A DNA stretch of 64,000 nt from the NCBI GenBank assembly GCA_029263395.1, contig JAJCXO010000285.1:122128-186127 (forward strand). The letters run 5' to 3'. This DNA comes from Acidobacteriota bacterium. GTDB taxonomy: Bacteria; Acidobacteriota; Thermoanaerobaculia; Multivoradales; J023. Position 1 is the first letter of the stretch, and every line of letters starts with the position of its first letter. Both the position numbers and the translations under genes were made by a program. The notes under the pieces are model-generated. The model searched no databases. It was given only the letters and a program-made list of their open reading frames with translations, and was not told where the DNA came from. Positions 42,434-52,121 of the stretch are shown piece by piece.

Positions 42434-42576
42434 GTCCATCGCTATGGACGAAGCCGTATCTCAGGCTATACTTAGGAGAACCGAATGCTCAGTTCCGAGA
42501 TGTGGCCACCTTGAGGGGTGTGCGGTCCTCGCGTTCTGAGGTACCCATGACCCATCAAAACGAGGAACCTGCGACG

Positions 42577-44022
42577 ATGCGCTATGCACGCCCAAGAGTG
42601 ATTTTCATCACGCTCGCGTTGACCGTCTTGGCAGCCTCCCCCGCACTCTGTGCAGGCGGAGTGACCGAAGGCGCCCTTTCCGTCGGACCCGATGTAACGA
42701 TCTACAACCTGAGCGGCGTCAACAACTACGGCGACAACGGCGGCGCCAGTGCGTGTCCTCCCGGTTACAACGGCACCTGCCGTGGCTACAGCGTCGGTAC
42801 CGATTCCTGCAACATCGGTAGCGTCCCGGTCGACTGGTGTGATCCGCCGGACGGCACCCAGGGCGACTGTCGATTGACCACCGACGAATTCCATCCGATC
42901 GTCGCCACCAACTCTGACCATTCGGTGATCGCGCAAAATCTCTACCGGCTCAAGAACGGACGCTTCGAGCAACTCGGCATGAGTTTCCTCAAGCACGGTT
43001 TCGTATCAACCAACTCCAGCAACTCCGCTTGCGTCTGGAACGACGACGGCACCCCCAACACGAGCTGCGTCAGCCCACCGGCGGGCGGCGATCAACTGGG
43101 ACTTGGCTGCACCGATTTTTACGGTCCGGGGCTCAATGCCTCACGCCCGATGGGTCGCAGGTCGGAAGTCAACGCCGCCGGAGCCAGTCATCCGGCCACT
43201 CGAACCGGTGGTGAGACCGACGACAACTACGATCAACGCATTGTCGTCGCCGAGGAAGATCTCGATCCAGCCCTGAACGCCGGAGCGCTCTACTGGATGG
43301 AAGGCCACTACGTTGTGCGCGACGATGCCCGCGCTGGCAACGGCCTCAACAACGCCTCCTACCGTCCTGTGGTTGTCGGCTCGATGCCCGACTTGGACAT
43401 CAACCTCACTGGAAGTACGATCCGCGAGCAGCCGGCCATCATGGCTTGGCAGGCCATCGATCCGCTGGTCGAGATTGTCGCGGTCGATCGGCGAACGTCC
43501 TTCACCGGCGAGGCCGCCGATCCTCCTGCCACCGGCCAAACGTATCCCGACTACACGGTGACCGAACGCTTCTACGCTGCCCGTCGTGTTTACCCGGCCA
43601 CCAGCGGCGACTACAGCTACCGCTACGAGTACACGATCTACAACATGAACTCGGACACCTCGGCAGACGGTTTTGTCGTCCGTTTTCCGGCCGCGACCAA
43701 TATCGGTAACGCCGGCTTTCGCGACGTCGACCATCATTCTGGCGAGCCCTTCGACACCTCCGACTGGGACATCGAAATCGATGAACCCAATGGCAGGATC
43801 TTATGGACGGCTGTCGATATGGGCGCCGACACCAACGCCCTACGCTGGGGAACCGCGTTTACCTTCTGGTTCGAGGCCGACCTGCCACACATCGACTTGA
43901 GCCAGTCGTTGGACCTGTTCAAGATCGATGAACTCGCCATGGCTCGATTCGAATCATTAGACCCGGATCTGTTTGCGGACGGGTTCGAGAGCGGCGATAT
44001 CAGTCAGTGGAGCGGTCGCTAA
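42577..44022 (+). CDS. Secreted protein ending in a DGFESGD motif
   Basis: A 481-residue exported protein. The start at 42577 gives a signal peptide (MRYARPRVIFITLALTVLAA) with GAGGA about 10 bp upstream; ATG at 42547 is also possible. The sequence after the signal has several Cys pairs (ACPPGYNGTC, SCNIGSVPVDWC) and runs of Asn/Gly/Asp such as DVTIYNLSGVNNYG. No catalytic motif stands out. It ends LFADGFESGDISQWSGR, a C-terminal motif that also occurs inside the giant C25 protein. A hairpin sits in the 143-bp gap after the polyferredoxin stop, and a terminator follows 47 bp after this gene. Function unknown; probably surface-associated. Confidence 0.75.
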   Translation: MRYARPRVIFITLALTVLAASPALCAGGVTEGALSVGPDVTIYNLSGVNNYGDNGGASACPPGYNGTCRGYSVGTDSCNIGSVPVDWCDPPDGTQGDCRLTTDEFHPIVATNSDHSVIAQNLYRLKNGRFEQLGMSFLKHGFVSTNSSNSACVWNDDGTPNTSCVSPPAGGDQLGLGCTDFYGPGLNASRPMGRRSEVNAAGASHPATRTGGETDDNYDQRIVVAEEDLDPALNAGALYWMEGHYVVRDDARAGNGLNNASYRPVVVGSMPDLDINLTGSTIREQPAIMAWQAIDPLVEIVAVDRRTSFTGEAADPPATGQTYPDYTVTERFYAARRVYPATSGDYSYRYEYTIYNMNSDTSADGFVVRFPAATNIGNAGFRDVDHHSGEPFDTSDWDIEIDEPNGRILWTAVDMGADTNALRWGTAFTFWFEADLPHIDLSQSLDLFKIDELAMARFESLDPDLFADGFESGDISQWSGR

Positions 44023-44068
44023 ACGACGGCTCTGTGCGACTCTGACATTGGAGTCGCCCTCACATCGA

Positions 44069-44104
44069 AGCCGCTCTGATAGCAGAGCGGCTTTTGTATT
44101 TTTG
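44069..44104 (+). terminator. Rho-independent terminator
   Basis: A perfect 10-bp stem (AGCCGCTCTG and CAGAGCGGCT, 44069-44092) around an ATAG loop is followed by a T-rich tract to 44104. It lies 47 bp after the DGFESGD-protein stop and is oriented to end its transcription. The remaining 44105-44362 holds no gene. Confidence 0.88.
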
Positions 44105-44362
44105 TCTGAAGGGTTTGAAGGGATGGGGCACTTCACCCGGCGGGATCGGGCCCATCAGCACGCATGCCCCATCGGGCGGGATCACCTCCTATTTGACGAA
44201 TCAACAGGTTGAGCTGCGCGGCACCACGGCCACCTTCAAAATTAGTTCTCAGAACTAATTTGATCTGATTCCGAGCCATTTGCCGCCACTGTCTACAGGC
44301 GTTCCCATCACCCAGGCTCTTCACCCTGGATTCATCCGGTCAGAACACCTCTGGAGACAACG

Positions 44363-47300
44363 ATGCTGCTCTTGCTCGGGATCACAACCCTCTTTCTGTT
44401 CGTTCCGTCGCTCAGTTTCGCCGACCCGGTCGCCTATTGGCCTTTCGAGGAGCCGACCGGAACCGCCACGATAGATGCGACGGGCAACGGCCACGACGGC
44501 GTGCTAGTGAACGGAGTCCAGCACAGCGACGGGATTTCGGGCTTGAGCCTGGAGTTCTCGAACACCGGGGACGCAGTCGAAATCTTTCCGATTGGCACCT
44601 TGGGGCAATTGCAGCAAGTCTCGATCTCGGCTTGGGTGCGGCAAGCCGCACGCGGCGAATTCACGTCGATCGTCGATGCCCGAGATCTCGTCGCGGATGG
44701 TTATGACCTCTACCTCAGCAATACTGACCGGCTCTTCCTGCGGGTTAATCAATCCACTCTGATGGGTCCGACGGTGGTCGCCGACAACACTTGGCATCAC
44801 GTGGCCGGGGTGTGGGACGGCCTGAGTCTGAGTCTTTATGTCGATGGCGTGCTGGACGCCACCACAATAATCCCGGTCACCACCGTTGATGTCGTAGCAC
44901 CGCTGCTTCTAGGTCGGCATTTTCAAGATGACTCCCGATGGGAGCTCTCCGGATCACTGGACGAAGTACAAATCTACGATCGTGCACTTGCGGCCTCGGA
45001 AGTGCTGACCCTCTCCCAGGGCAACATCACCGACACCGCCGCACCGCTGCGATCAAACGCGCAACCGATGGGTTTGCTGCCGGCCGGCACCGTCGAAGTG
45101 ACGCTCGGGGTCGACACCGACGAAGCAGCGGAATGCCGCTGGTCCGACCTCGGTGACACGCCCTACGACGGGATGGTCAACGTCTTCCTGACCACCGGAG
45201 GCCAGAGCCACTCGACGATCATCAACGGAGTCTCGGACGGTGAGACCCACACCGTCTATTTACGCTGTTCCGACTCGCTCGGCAACGTCAATACCAACGA
45301 CGTGACCATCCAGTTTACGATCGACTCGGTTGCCCCCGGCGAGCCGGGCCTTCTTGGGCACTGGCCCTTCGAAGACCTCGGCGGCGTCGCTTTCGACACC
45401 TCCGGTAACGGTCATGATGCGACGCTGGGAGGCGGCGCGGTTTGGGGCTCTGGCCAAGTTGGTGCGGGCCTCGATCTCCAGGCAGCCGGGGATTATGCTG
45501 GGGTTGAAGCTAGCCCACTCCTCGATCAGCCGGGTGCCCTGACGATTGCGGCCTGGATCCAGCACCCACCCCGAGCGGAGTACACCGCGATCGTCGACAA
45601 ACGGGATGCAGGCTCGGACGGTTATGACCTGTATCTTTCCAATACCGGTCGCGGTTTCATACGGGTCAACGCTTCGACCCTCGCCGGTACAGTGCTGGTG
45701 ACCGATGGCACTTGGCACCATCTAGCTGCAACCTGGGATGGCTCGAGTCTAGCGCTCTATGTTGACGGCATGCTCGACGCCAGTCTGGGGATACCGCCCA
45801 CCACTGTCGACACCTCGAGCTCACTGCTCTTTGGGCGCCATTTCCAAGACAACGCGCAGTGGGAATTCGCCGGCCTGATGGACGAAGTTCGACTGTACGA
45901 TCGAGCATTGACTGTCCAGGAAATCTCCGCCCTGGCACAAACCAGCCCGATCGATCAGAGCCCACCAGTGCGCGGAAACGCGTCCCCGAATGGCACCTTG
46001 GCCGCTGGTACGACGGCAACAGTACTTCAGCTCGACACGGACGAAGTTGCCGATTGCCGTTGGTCAACGAATCCCGGCGTTGCCTACCCAGCCATGCCCA
46101 ACACGTTCTCGGCCACCGGTGCATCGGCTCACGCCACCACCGTAACAGGACTGATCGACGGTGGCTCCTACACCTATGCGGTGCGCTGCGTCGACTTGGC
46201 AGGCAACGCTAACGCCGACGACTTGACGATCAGCTTTCAGATCGACACCACCAGCTCTGGAGGCGCTGGCCTTTTAGCCCACTGGCCGTTCGAGGAGAAT
46301 GGCGGCGCCATCGCCTTCGACGCCTCGGGCCAGGGTAAGGACGCAACCCTCGTCAATAGTCCGCAGTGGGCGCCGGGTATCGAAGGCCTCGGCCTCAGTC
46401 TCACCGGCTCCTCAGACGGTGGCTTGGCGCCCGCAAGCGTTGTCCCCGGACCGCTCTCGGCCCTTTCGATCGCGGCCTGGGTCCGCCACGACACGCCAAC
46501 AAGCTTCTCGTCGATCGTCGACCAGCGCGACGCGGTTGACGACGGCTATGACCTCTACCTTTCGGACACCGGCACCGCCTTCATCCGGATCAACGCCTCG
46601 ACCCTGGTCGGGGCCACACCGATCGCTGATGGCACTTGGCACCACTTAGCCGCGGTTTGGGACGGTGGCCATCTCACCGTTTATGTCGACGGCGCGCCGG
46701 ACGCCAGCACCGTGACGCCGACAACCGTCGTCGACGTCACGGGTCCGGTGCACTTGGGTCGGCACTTCCAACTCAACAGTCAGTTCGAGTCGGCAGGCTC
46801 GATCGATGAAGTCAGGATCTATGACCGGGCACTTACCGCGAGTGAAGTTGCGGCCCTGACCGCCAGTGAGCCACGTTTGACGCTGTCGCCGAGCTTCGTC
46901 GACCGGCACGTCTTGCAACGGATTGGCACCACCGCGGATCTGCCCCTCAGCGGCAGCTACATCGGCAGCCCAACGGCGATCGAAGGCCGCATCGTCGACG
47001 CCCTCTCGGGGGATCCACTCGACCAGCTCAACTGGATGCCGGTGGACTCGGCGCCAACCGGTGGCACCTGGAGCGGTACCTTGCCGAACCTTCCTCAAGG
47101 CGGTTGGTATCGCCTCGAGCTACGTTTCACCAACGATCATTCAGTGGATCTAACACCGTCCAACCGGCTGGGCGTTGGCATGATTGTCGCCGCCATGGGT
47201 CAAAGCAGCATGGCCAAGCTGTTCACTGAGATCGCATTCACCGGCGACGGAGATCTCGGCGTCGCATCCCAGGAGTCACCCCATCAACTGACTCACCGCT

Positions 47301-48358
47301 ACGGTTATGGTAATCCAAGGGTCTCGGCAACCCAACTCGGTGGCTACCTGCGCTCGGCGTCCAATCCTGGAACGCCACACTACGGTGACGTCACCGGTGA
47401 CGGCGGGGTGCGGTTCGCCAACCAACTCGCCGAAGCCCTGGAGATTCCGATCCTGATCCTCGACTTCGCAATCGATGGGACGAGCATCTTGGAGTGGACC
47501 GATCCGCAATGGATCGGCCGTCTGAACTTCGACGCCGCGCTCACCACGGTAGGTGGCGATTTCGAAGCCTTGGTCTGGTTCCAGAGCGGTGAAGATATCC
47601 TCAATCAATTGCCGGCACCTACCTACCTGAGTCACTTGAATACCTTCTATGACCAAATCCAGGCCCAACTACCGACGGGTCGCCCCCTAGAACTCTTCGA
47701 GGCAGTCCAGGGCCGCGGCGACTATCCACAGTCACCAGATGCGTCCTACGCAGCCATTCGGCAGGTACAGATCGATTGGCCGCAGCAACGCCCCCACATC
47801 CACGCAGCGGGTACTGCCATCGACCTGCACCTGGCCGCCAGCAGCTACAGTCGAGGCGACGGGCACTACACCGCGTCCCAGATGCAGATCCTGGCCGACC
47901 GCTACACCCGAGCGATCCTCAACCTCTTGAACGAGCCGGGCTTTGCTGGCGGCGTCGCCGGCCCGCGCGTTGCAAGTGCCGTATTGTCAGGCTCCGAGGT
48001 CACGGTGCATTTCACCCACGATCAAGGCACTGCCCTGACGGTGCCAAGTCCGGGATTGCCCATCGAAGGTTTCGAGCTTTCGACCGACGGCTTTACCACG
48101 GTTCTACGCCTGGGCGACGGGATCAGTGGTGCTCAACTCTCTACTGACGGCCAGAGCGTCGTGCTCGACTTGGCCAATGCCCCCGCCGGCCAGCTCACCT
48201 TGCGTTATCTTTATGGAATGAACCCCTTCGGGCACAAATCCGGCGACGTCCAACAACGCCCCAACGGCAACACCGTCTTCGACAACTTCCAATATCACCC
48301 AGATCGCGCCGGACTGCCCGTCTTGCCCACCACGGGGTTGGTTGTTGGTGCTGGATGA
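44363..48358 (+). CDS. Secreted LamG-repeat protein with sialate O-acetylesterase-like domain
   Basis: A 1,331-residue exported protein. GGAG precedes the ATG by 7 bp, and the signal peptide is MLLLLGITTLFLFVPSLSFA. Three LamG/concanavalin-like domains (about residues 20-215, 335-525, 640-830) each contain YDLYLS-N/D-T, TWHH-V/L-A and DEV-x-x-YDRAL motifs. They alternate with two Ig-like linkers that carry a RCS/RCVD-type sequence. From about residue 930 an SGNH-type esterase follows, with AAMGQSSMAK as the nucleophile block and DGHYTAS as the Asp-x-His block, resembling sialate O-acetylesterases. It probably removes acetyl groups from extracellular glycans. The LamG copies suggest duplication within the gene. 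Confidence 0.86.
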   Translation: MLLLLGITTLFLFVPSLSFADPVAYWPFEEPTGTATIDATGNGHDGVLVNGVQHSDGISGLSLEFSNTGDAVEIFPIGTLGQLQQVSISAWVRQAARGEFTSIVDARDLVADGYDLYLSNTDRLFLRVNQSTLMGPTVVADNTWHHVAGVWDGLSLSLYVDGVLDATTIIPVTTVDVVAPLLLGRHFQDDSRWELSGSLDEVQIYDRALAASEVLTLSQGNITDTAAPLRSNAQPMGLLPAGTVEVTLGVDTDEAAECRWSDLGDTPYDGMVNVFLTTGGQSHSTIINGVSDGETHTVYLRCSDSLGNVNTNDVTIQFTIDSVAPGEPGLLGHWPFEDLGGVAFDTSGNGHDATLGGGAVWGSGQVGAGLDLQAAGDYAGVEASPLLDQPGALTIAAWIQHPPRAEYTAIVDKRDAGSDGYDLYLSNTGRGFIRVNASTLAGTVLVTDGTWHHLAATWDGSSLALYVDGMLDASLGIPPTTVDTSSSLLFGRHFQDNAQWEFAGLMDEVRLYDRALTVQEISALAQTSPIDQSPPVRGNASPNGTLAAGTTATVLQLDTDEVADCRWSTNPGVAYPAMPNTFSATGASAHATTVTGLIDGGSYTYAVRCVDLAGNANADDLTISFQIDTTSSGGAGLLAHWPFEENGGAIAFDASGQGKDATLVNSPQWAPGIEGLGLSLTGSSDGGLAPASVVPGPLSALSIAAWVRHDTPTSFSSIVDQRDAVDDGYDLYLSDTGTAFIRINASTLVGATPIADGTWHHLAAVWDGGHLTVYVDGAPDASTVTPTTVVDVTGPVHLGRHFQLNSQFESAGSIDEVRIYDRALTASEVAALTASEPRLTLSPSFVDRHVLQRIGTTADLPLSGSYIGSPTAIEGRIVDALSGDPLDQLNWMPVDSAPTGGTWSGTLPNLPQGGWYRLELRFTNDHSVDLTPSNRLGVGMIVAAMGQSSMAKLFTEIAFTGDGDLGVASQESPHQLTHRYGYGNPRVSATQLGGYLRSASNPGTPHYGDVTGDGGVRFANQLAEALEIPILILDFAIDGTSILEWTDPQWIGRLNFDAALTTVGGDFEALVWFQSGEDILNQLPAPTYLSHLNTFYDQIQAQLPTGRPLELFEAVQGRGDYPQSPDASYAAIRQVQIDWPQQRPHIHAAGTAIDLHLAASSYSRGDGHYTASQMQILADRYTRAILNLLNEPGFAGGVAGPRVASAVLSGSEVTVHFTHDQGTALTVPSPGLPIEGFELSTDGFTTVLRLGDGISGAQLSTDGQSVVLDLANAPAGQLTLRYLYGMNPFGHKSGDVQQRPNGNTVFDNFQYHPDRAGLPVLPTTGLVVGAG

Positions 48359-48415
48359 CCTCCTCTCCCCAACTCGAAATGAACTCAGCCTGATTCGCGA
48401 GAATCCTCGAGCCAC

Positions 48416-49162
48416 CTATCGCTGGGTTGACTCGTGCGGTTGACGGTAAACCTTGATGGTTGGATGGGTCGCACGGTCCTGTTCCAAAACTTCGAGCCCG
48501 GGAAAAGGCGCCTGCTCAAAACCGACGATCAGGCGCGCTCCCGGATTCATCTCTCGGCGTAGCTTCTCCCGCACCCGATCCGGTTCAAACGAGCTGAGAT
48601 CGAAGAAGAAGATCACGTCATAGTCGGCCCAAGAAGACTCGAAGAAATCGCCCCGGATAATCCGAGCTCGGTCTGGCTCGTGCAGGTCTTTCAGAGACTT
48701 GCGCGCCCTTCGACTGATCTTGACCAGCTGCTTGTCATACTCGATCCCGACGGCATCAGCGCCGAGAAGACTGGCCATGAAAACCACCCGACCGTCACCG
48801 CTTCCCAAGTCGAGAAAGCGGCTCCCCGGCGGCATGTGGCGTTCGAACGCCGGCAACATATCCTCCAGCAGCACCGGATAGAACAGCCCTTTGTCGAGCG
48901 GGATCTCCTTGTCGAGAAACTGCATCTGAGCCTTGGAGTCGGCTTTCACGGCAGCCGGCACCTCGCGACTACCGGAGGCCATCCTGGCCAGAAGATCCGG
49001 CGGGTATGCACGCAGGCATTCGCGCTGGATGCGATCGAGACTTGCTGCTCGGATCCTCGACGAAGAGGATTCTTCCCCGGTCGAAACTGGCCCAAAAACC
49101 AATGCACCAGCGAACACAACACCAGACATCAAGATGGCAAGCGATTTATGCAGCCCCATCAA
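48416..49162 (-). CDS. SAM-dependent methyltransferase with an N-terminal signal sequence
   Basis: A 248-residue class I methyltransferase. Motif I is FLDLGSGDGRV, the acidic residue after the second strand is in GIEYD, and the motif IV region is DVIFFFDLSSFE. Residues 1-25 form a hydrophobic segment (LAILMSGVVFAGALVFG) ending before a Ser-rich stretch, so the enzyme is predicted to be exported or membrane-anchored, which is odd because SAM is cytoplasmic. A lipobox is absent. The layout is close to small lysine-type methyltransferases of this branch. It converges with the esterase gene and is separated by 57 bp. The substrate is unknown. Confidence 0.8.
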   Translation of the reverse strand: MMGLHKSLAILMSGVVFAGALVFGPVSTGEESSSSRIRAASLDRIQRECLRAYPPDLLARMASGSREVPAAVKADSKAQMQFLDKEIPLDKGLFYPVLLEDMLPAFERHMPPGSRFLDLGSGDGRVVFMASLLGADAVGIEYDKQLVKISRRARKSLKDLHEPDRARIIRGDFFESSWADYDVIFFFDLSSFEPDRVREKLRREMNPGARLIVGFEQAPFPGLEVLEQDRATHPTIKVYRQPHESTQR

Positions 49163-49308
49163 GGGATCATATCGCGAGGATTCTCATCGCCTTGCGACAG
49201 CAGAGAAAAGGCGGGGTAGCCGAAGCCAACCCGCCGGGATCAAAACCGACGAATCTTGCCGGCCATACCGGCCCGAAGAAACGTCGTCATCAGCAATTTA
49301 TTGCTGGC

Positions 49309-51855
49309 CTAGAAGTTACCGTCACAGATGGCAACGGTCTCTGCCGACTCCTGGACTCCGTTGCCGCAGCAGTAACGGTTTGAGGGCTTACCACCGGTGA
49401 CACCGGCACAATCGTTGGAGCAATTGTTGCAGTCCTCCCCCGATTCGCAGATTCCGTCGTTGTCGCATCCCGGAGGGGCGCTGCCACAGGTGTGAACATG
49501 GACATCGTCGACATACCAGCCATCAACACCGTTACAGCCATCGAGACCCATCTCGAAGCGAATTCGGATGGAATCACCAGCGCTGGCGATACCGGACAAG
49601 TCGATCTGAGACTGACCCCAGGTGCCGCCAACATCACCGCCATCGGTGCCGGTGAAGGCGGCCTGTCCCGCCATCGGATTGTCATTGCCAGCCGCCACCG
49701 TGTTGAGGCTCGAGTTGTAAGCATTGAAGCTATACGCCGAACTCGGCACGAGCGTGTAACTACCACCGTTGACGCTGATCTTGACGTTACCGCCGTCCCA
49801 GCCTACTTCGGTCGCGACGTAGTGATCGAACGCGATACTGGCGCTCGGAGGTGCTGCCGGTAGGGCTATTACTGGACTGTCGAGACGTAACACACCGTTT
49901 TCTAGGTCGGTCACACAGTCGCCGATCAACAGATCGCCGACGTAGGCAGCCGAGCCCGCCTCGCCCTTGGGCAAGCTACCGACCGTCGCCCAATCCGGGG
50001 TCGAGAAGGTTGACGGATTAACCGGCACGTTACTGGCGGTCCAGCCACCGAGACCCGCTTCAAAGTCTTGCAGGTCAACCGTCGTCACTGTGCCACCGCC
50101 GCACAAGGCCGGCGCGTTGCTGGCCAGAAGCGTCTGGAAGTTGCACTGCGACGGGTTAGTGCGAAACTCGACCGCGGCGCTGGCGTTGGCAACTTCGGTG
50201 CAATCACCAGCGCTGATCACGTCGGCCGCAACCGTCCCGGTAGGGCTCGAGGCGTCGAGCTCGTAAAGCGTGGCGCCAATGAGCGCAGAGCAAGCCGCGT
50301 CGAGGGCGTCAGCGTGGTCTGCGAACTTGCTACTCGGCACCAACATGTTCTGCGCTTCCCAATGGATGCGGGCCGCTTTGGTCAGACCGATGCCGTTGAT
50401 CGCCTGGCCGTTATAGGTGCCGCCGTCCACCATCAGCGCGAAAGCATGATTCGGTACACCTGAGTTGATGTGAACACCGCCTGAATCGCTGGTGAGGCAA
50501 TGATATTCACCATCCGTCACACTACCGGGATCGCCGTAACAGGTTGGGCGCCACATGTCGCGGATCGCACCGCCAAAGGCTGGATCGTCTTCACCGGAGA
50601 GCCAACGATAGGTGTCGTCTCGGCGCTTCGGACCCGCGCCATACTTGGAGCAATTGCTGCCGTTTGCGGACCGCACGCCACCAGGCGAGTCGGTTCCCCG
50701 GCCGTTGACCAGGTCGACAACCTCACCCCAGATGTCGGAGTAGGACTCGTTGAGTGCACCAGGCTGCCATTGATAAATCAAGTTGTTGGTGAATTCGGTG
50801 TAGGCATGGCCCCACTCGTGGGCGACGGTATCGTCGCCGGTCACACCTGTGCAGTAGTTGGTCGAAACACTGTTCCAGTTGGCGTTGGGACAGCTGATCG
50901 TGGGGTCATTATTGACCGTGCGCATCGTGGCGTCGGCACCGTCGTACGACAGGTAGGCACCGTTGGTCATACTGGCGATGACGTTGTAGGTCTCGCCGGC
51001 GCCATCGATCTCGTTGTCCCAGTCGGTGTTGCCAGTCGGGAAAGTGTCCCCTTCGACCCACACCACATTACCCAGACTCGACTCGGAGACTTCGCGTTGG
51101 ATGGCATGATGAATGCCGGTGATCCGGTCGACAACCTTGCCGAAGTGGGCATCAACATAAACGAATTCACGTACGGTGAGATTTTTGTCGGCAACCTCGA
51201 CCTCCCAAACCAGGTGGTCACGGCCAGGCACGCCTTGAATCAAGCCGGTGCGAAAGACAAACAGCTTTCCTTCGGTGGCACTAAGCAATCCCATCAGCTT
51301 GCTGCCGCCTCCAACCTCACGGATGGCAACCTTGGCCGCGGCATCGGCACTCCATGACGGTTCGACATCCAGGGCCAGATCGGGCACGAAGTCACCATTA
51401 ACGGCTACAAGATTGCCGCCAGCATCAAAATGAGTCCGCAAGATACCGGCGAATACCGGCACACCCTTGTGGACCTGAGCGTAGCTCGACTGGGCGAGAA
51501 TCCCCTTGTTCGAGGTCCCCAAATGCACCAGATCACGAGCGGCGTCCTGAATGCCGAAAACGCCACCGTGCTGAGCGAAGAACGAAGCAGCCTTGGCTTC
51601 GATCGTCTCACCAGCGGTCATCGACTTCGAAACAGCAGCTGGTAACCGCACGAAGCTGGCCATGCCGGTGGCCGGGCTCTGGCTCACTTTGGCATAGCCG
51701 CTGGTCGCGTCGGCAAGGCGCTGTCGGCCTTGCTCGGCGGCCTCGTGGCTGGGCTGACCGAAAACAGGCAGGGTCGCAAGAATCGAAACGAAGCACACGA
51801 CGACGAGCCGTTTCCACGCCGAAGCACGGAGATTGTGAACGCTTGAATGAATCAT
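49309..51855 (-). CDS. M4 (thermolysin-like) secreted metalloprotease
   Basis: An 848-residue protease with a signal peptide (LVVVCFVSILATLPVFGQPS) and GGAG 4 bp before the ATG. An FTP/propeptide region (about residues 40-220) precedes the M4 catalytic domain: zinc ligands in HEWGH, the third ligand Glu in GALNESYSDIWGE, and the catalytic His in GGVHINSGVPNHAF. The C-terminal third is a beta-sandwich domain (ISLIRIRFEMGLDG-like WYVDDVHVHTCG) followed by a Cys-rich end (CDNDGICESGEDCNNCSND). The propeptide is expected to be removed after export. It probably degrades extracellular protein. It is followed by about 145 bp to the methyltransferase start on the same strand. Confidence 0.92.
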   Translation of the reverse strand: MIHSSVHNLRASAWKRLVVVCFVSILATLPVFGQPSHEAAEQGRQRLADATSGYAKVSQSPATGMASFVRLPAAVSKSMTAGETIEAKAASFFAQHGGVFGIQDAARDLVHLGTSNKGILAQSSYAQVHKGVPVFAGILRTHFDAGGNLVAVNGDFVPDLALDVEPSWSADAAAKVAIREVGGGSKLMGLLSATEGKLFVFRTGLIQGVPGRDHLVWEVEVADKNLTVREFVYVDAHFGKVVDRITGIHHAIQREVSESSLGNVVWVEGDTFPTGNTDWDNEIDGAGETYNVIASMTNGAYLSYDGADATMRTVNNDPTISCPNANWNSVSTNYCTGVTGDDTVAHEWGHAYTEFTNNLIYQWQPGALNESYSDIWGEVVDLVNGRGTDSPGGVRSANGSNCSKYGAGPKRRDDTYRWLSGEDDPAFGGAIRDMWRPTCYGDPGSVTDGEYHCLTSDSGGVHINSGVPNHAFALMVDGGTYNGQAINGIGLTKAARIHWEAQNMLVPSSKFADHADALDAACSALIGATLYELDASSPTGTVAADVISAGDCTEVANASAAVEFRTNPSQCNFQTLLASNAPALCGGGTVTTVDLQDFEAGLGGWTASNVPVNPSTFSTPDWATVGSLPKGEAGSAAYVGDLLIGDCVTDLENGVLRLDSPVIALPAAPPSASIAFDHYVATEVGWDGGNVKISVNGGSYTLVPSSAYSFNAYNSSLNTVAAGNDNPMAGQAAFTGTDGGDVGGTWGQSQIDLSGIASAGDSIRIRFEMGLDGCNGVDGWYVDDVHVHTCGSAPPGCDNDGICESGEDCNNCSNDCAGVTGGKPSNRYCCGNGVQESAETVAICDGNF

Positions 51856-52121
51856 AAAGCTCCTTTACAAATAGCAGTTAGCCGCCACATGGGATGGCCT
51901 GCATGGGCAAATAAGCCTGACAACCGTACCTGCGCCATCGGCGAGGTTGGTGGAGGCACTCTGGCGGCGCATGTGTGTATAGGGTGCTCGAAGCGTCACA
52001 AAAATAGGTGCAGCGAACTTTTTCTTTCTGCGCAATGTCTCGACTCACCGATCGTCGAGTTCAAAATCCAGGCGCAGGCCAGACCTTGTTGTCCTGTCGA
52101 GGACTTCTTTCTTGCTGAGTC

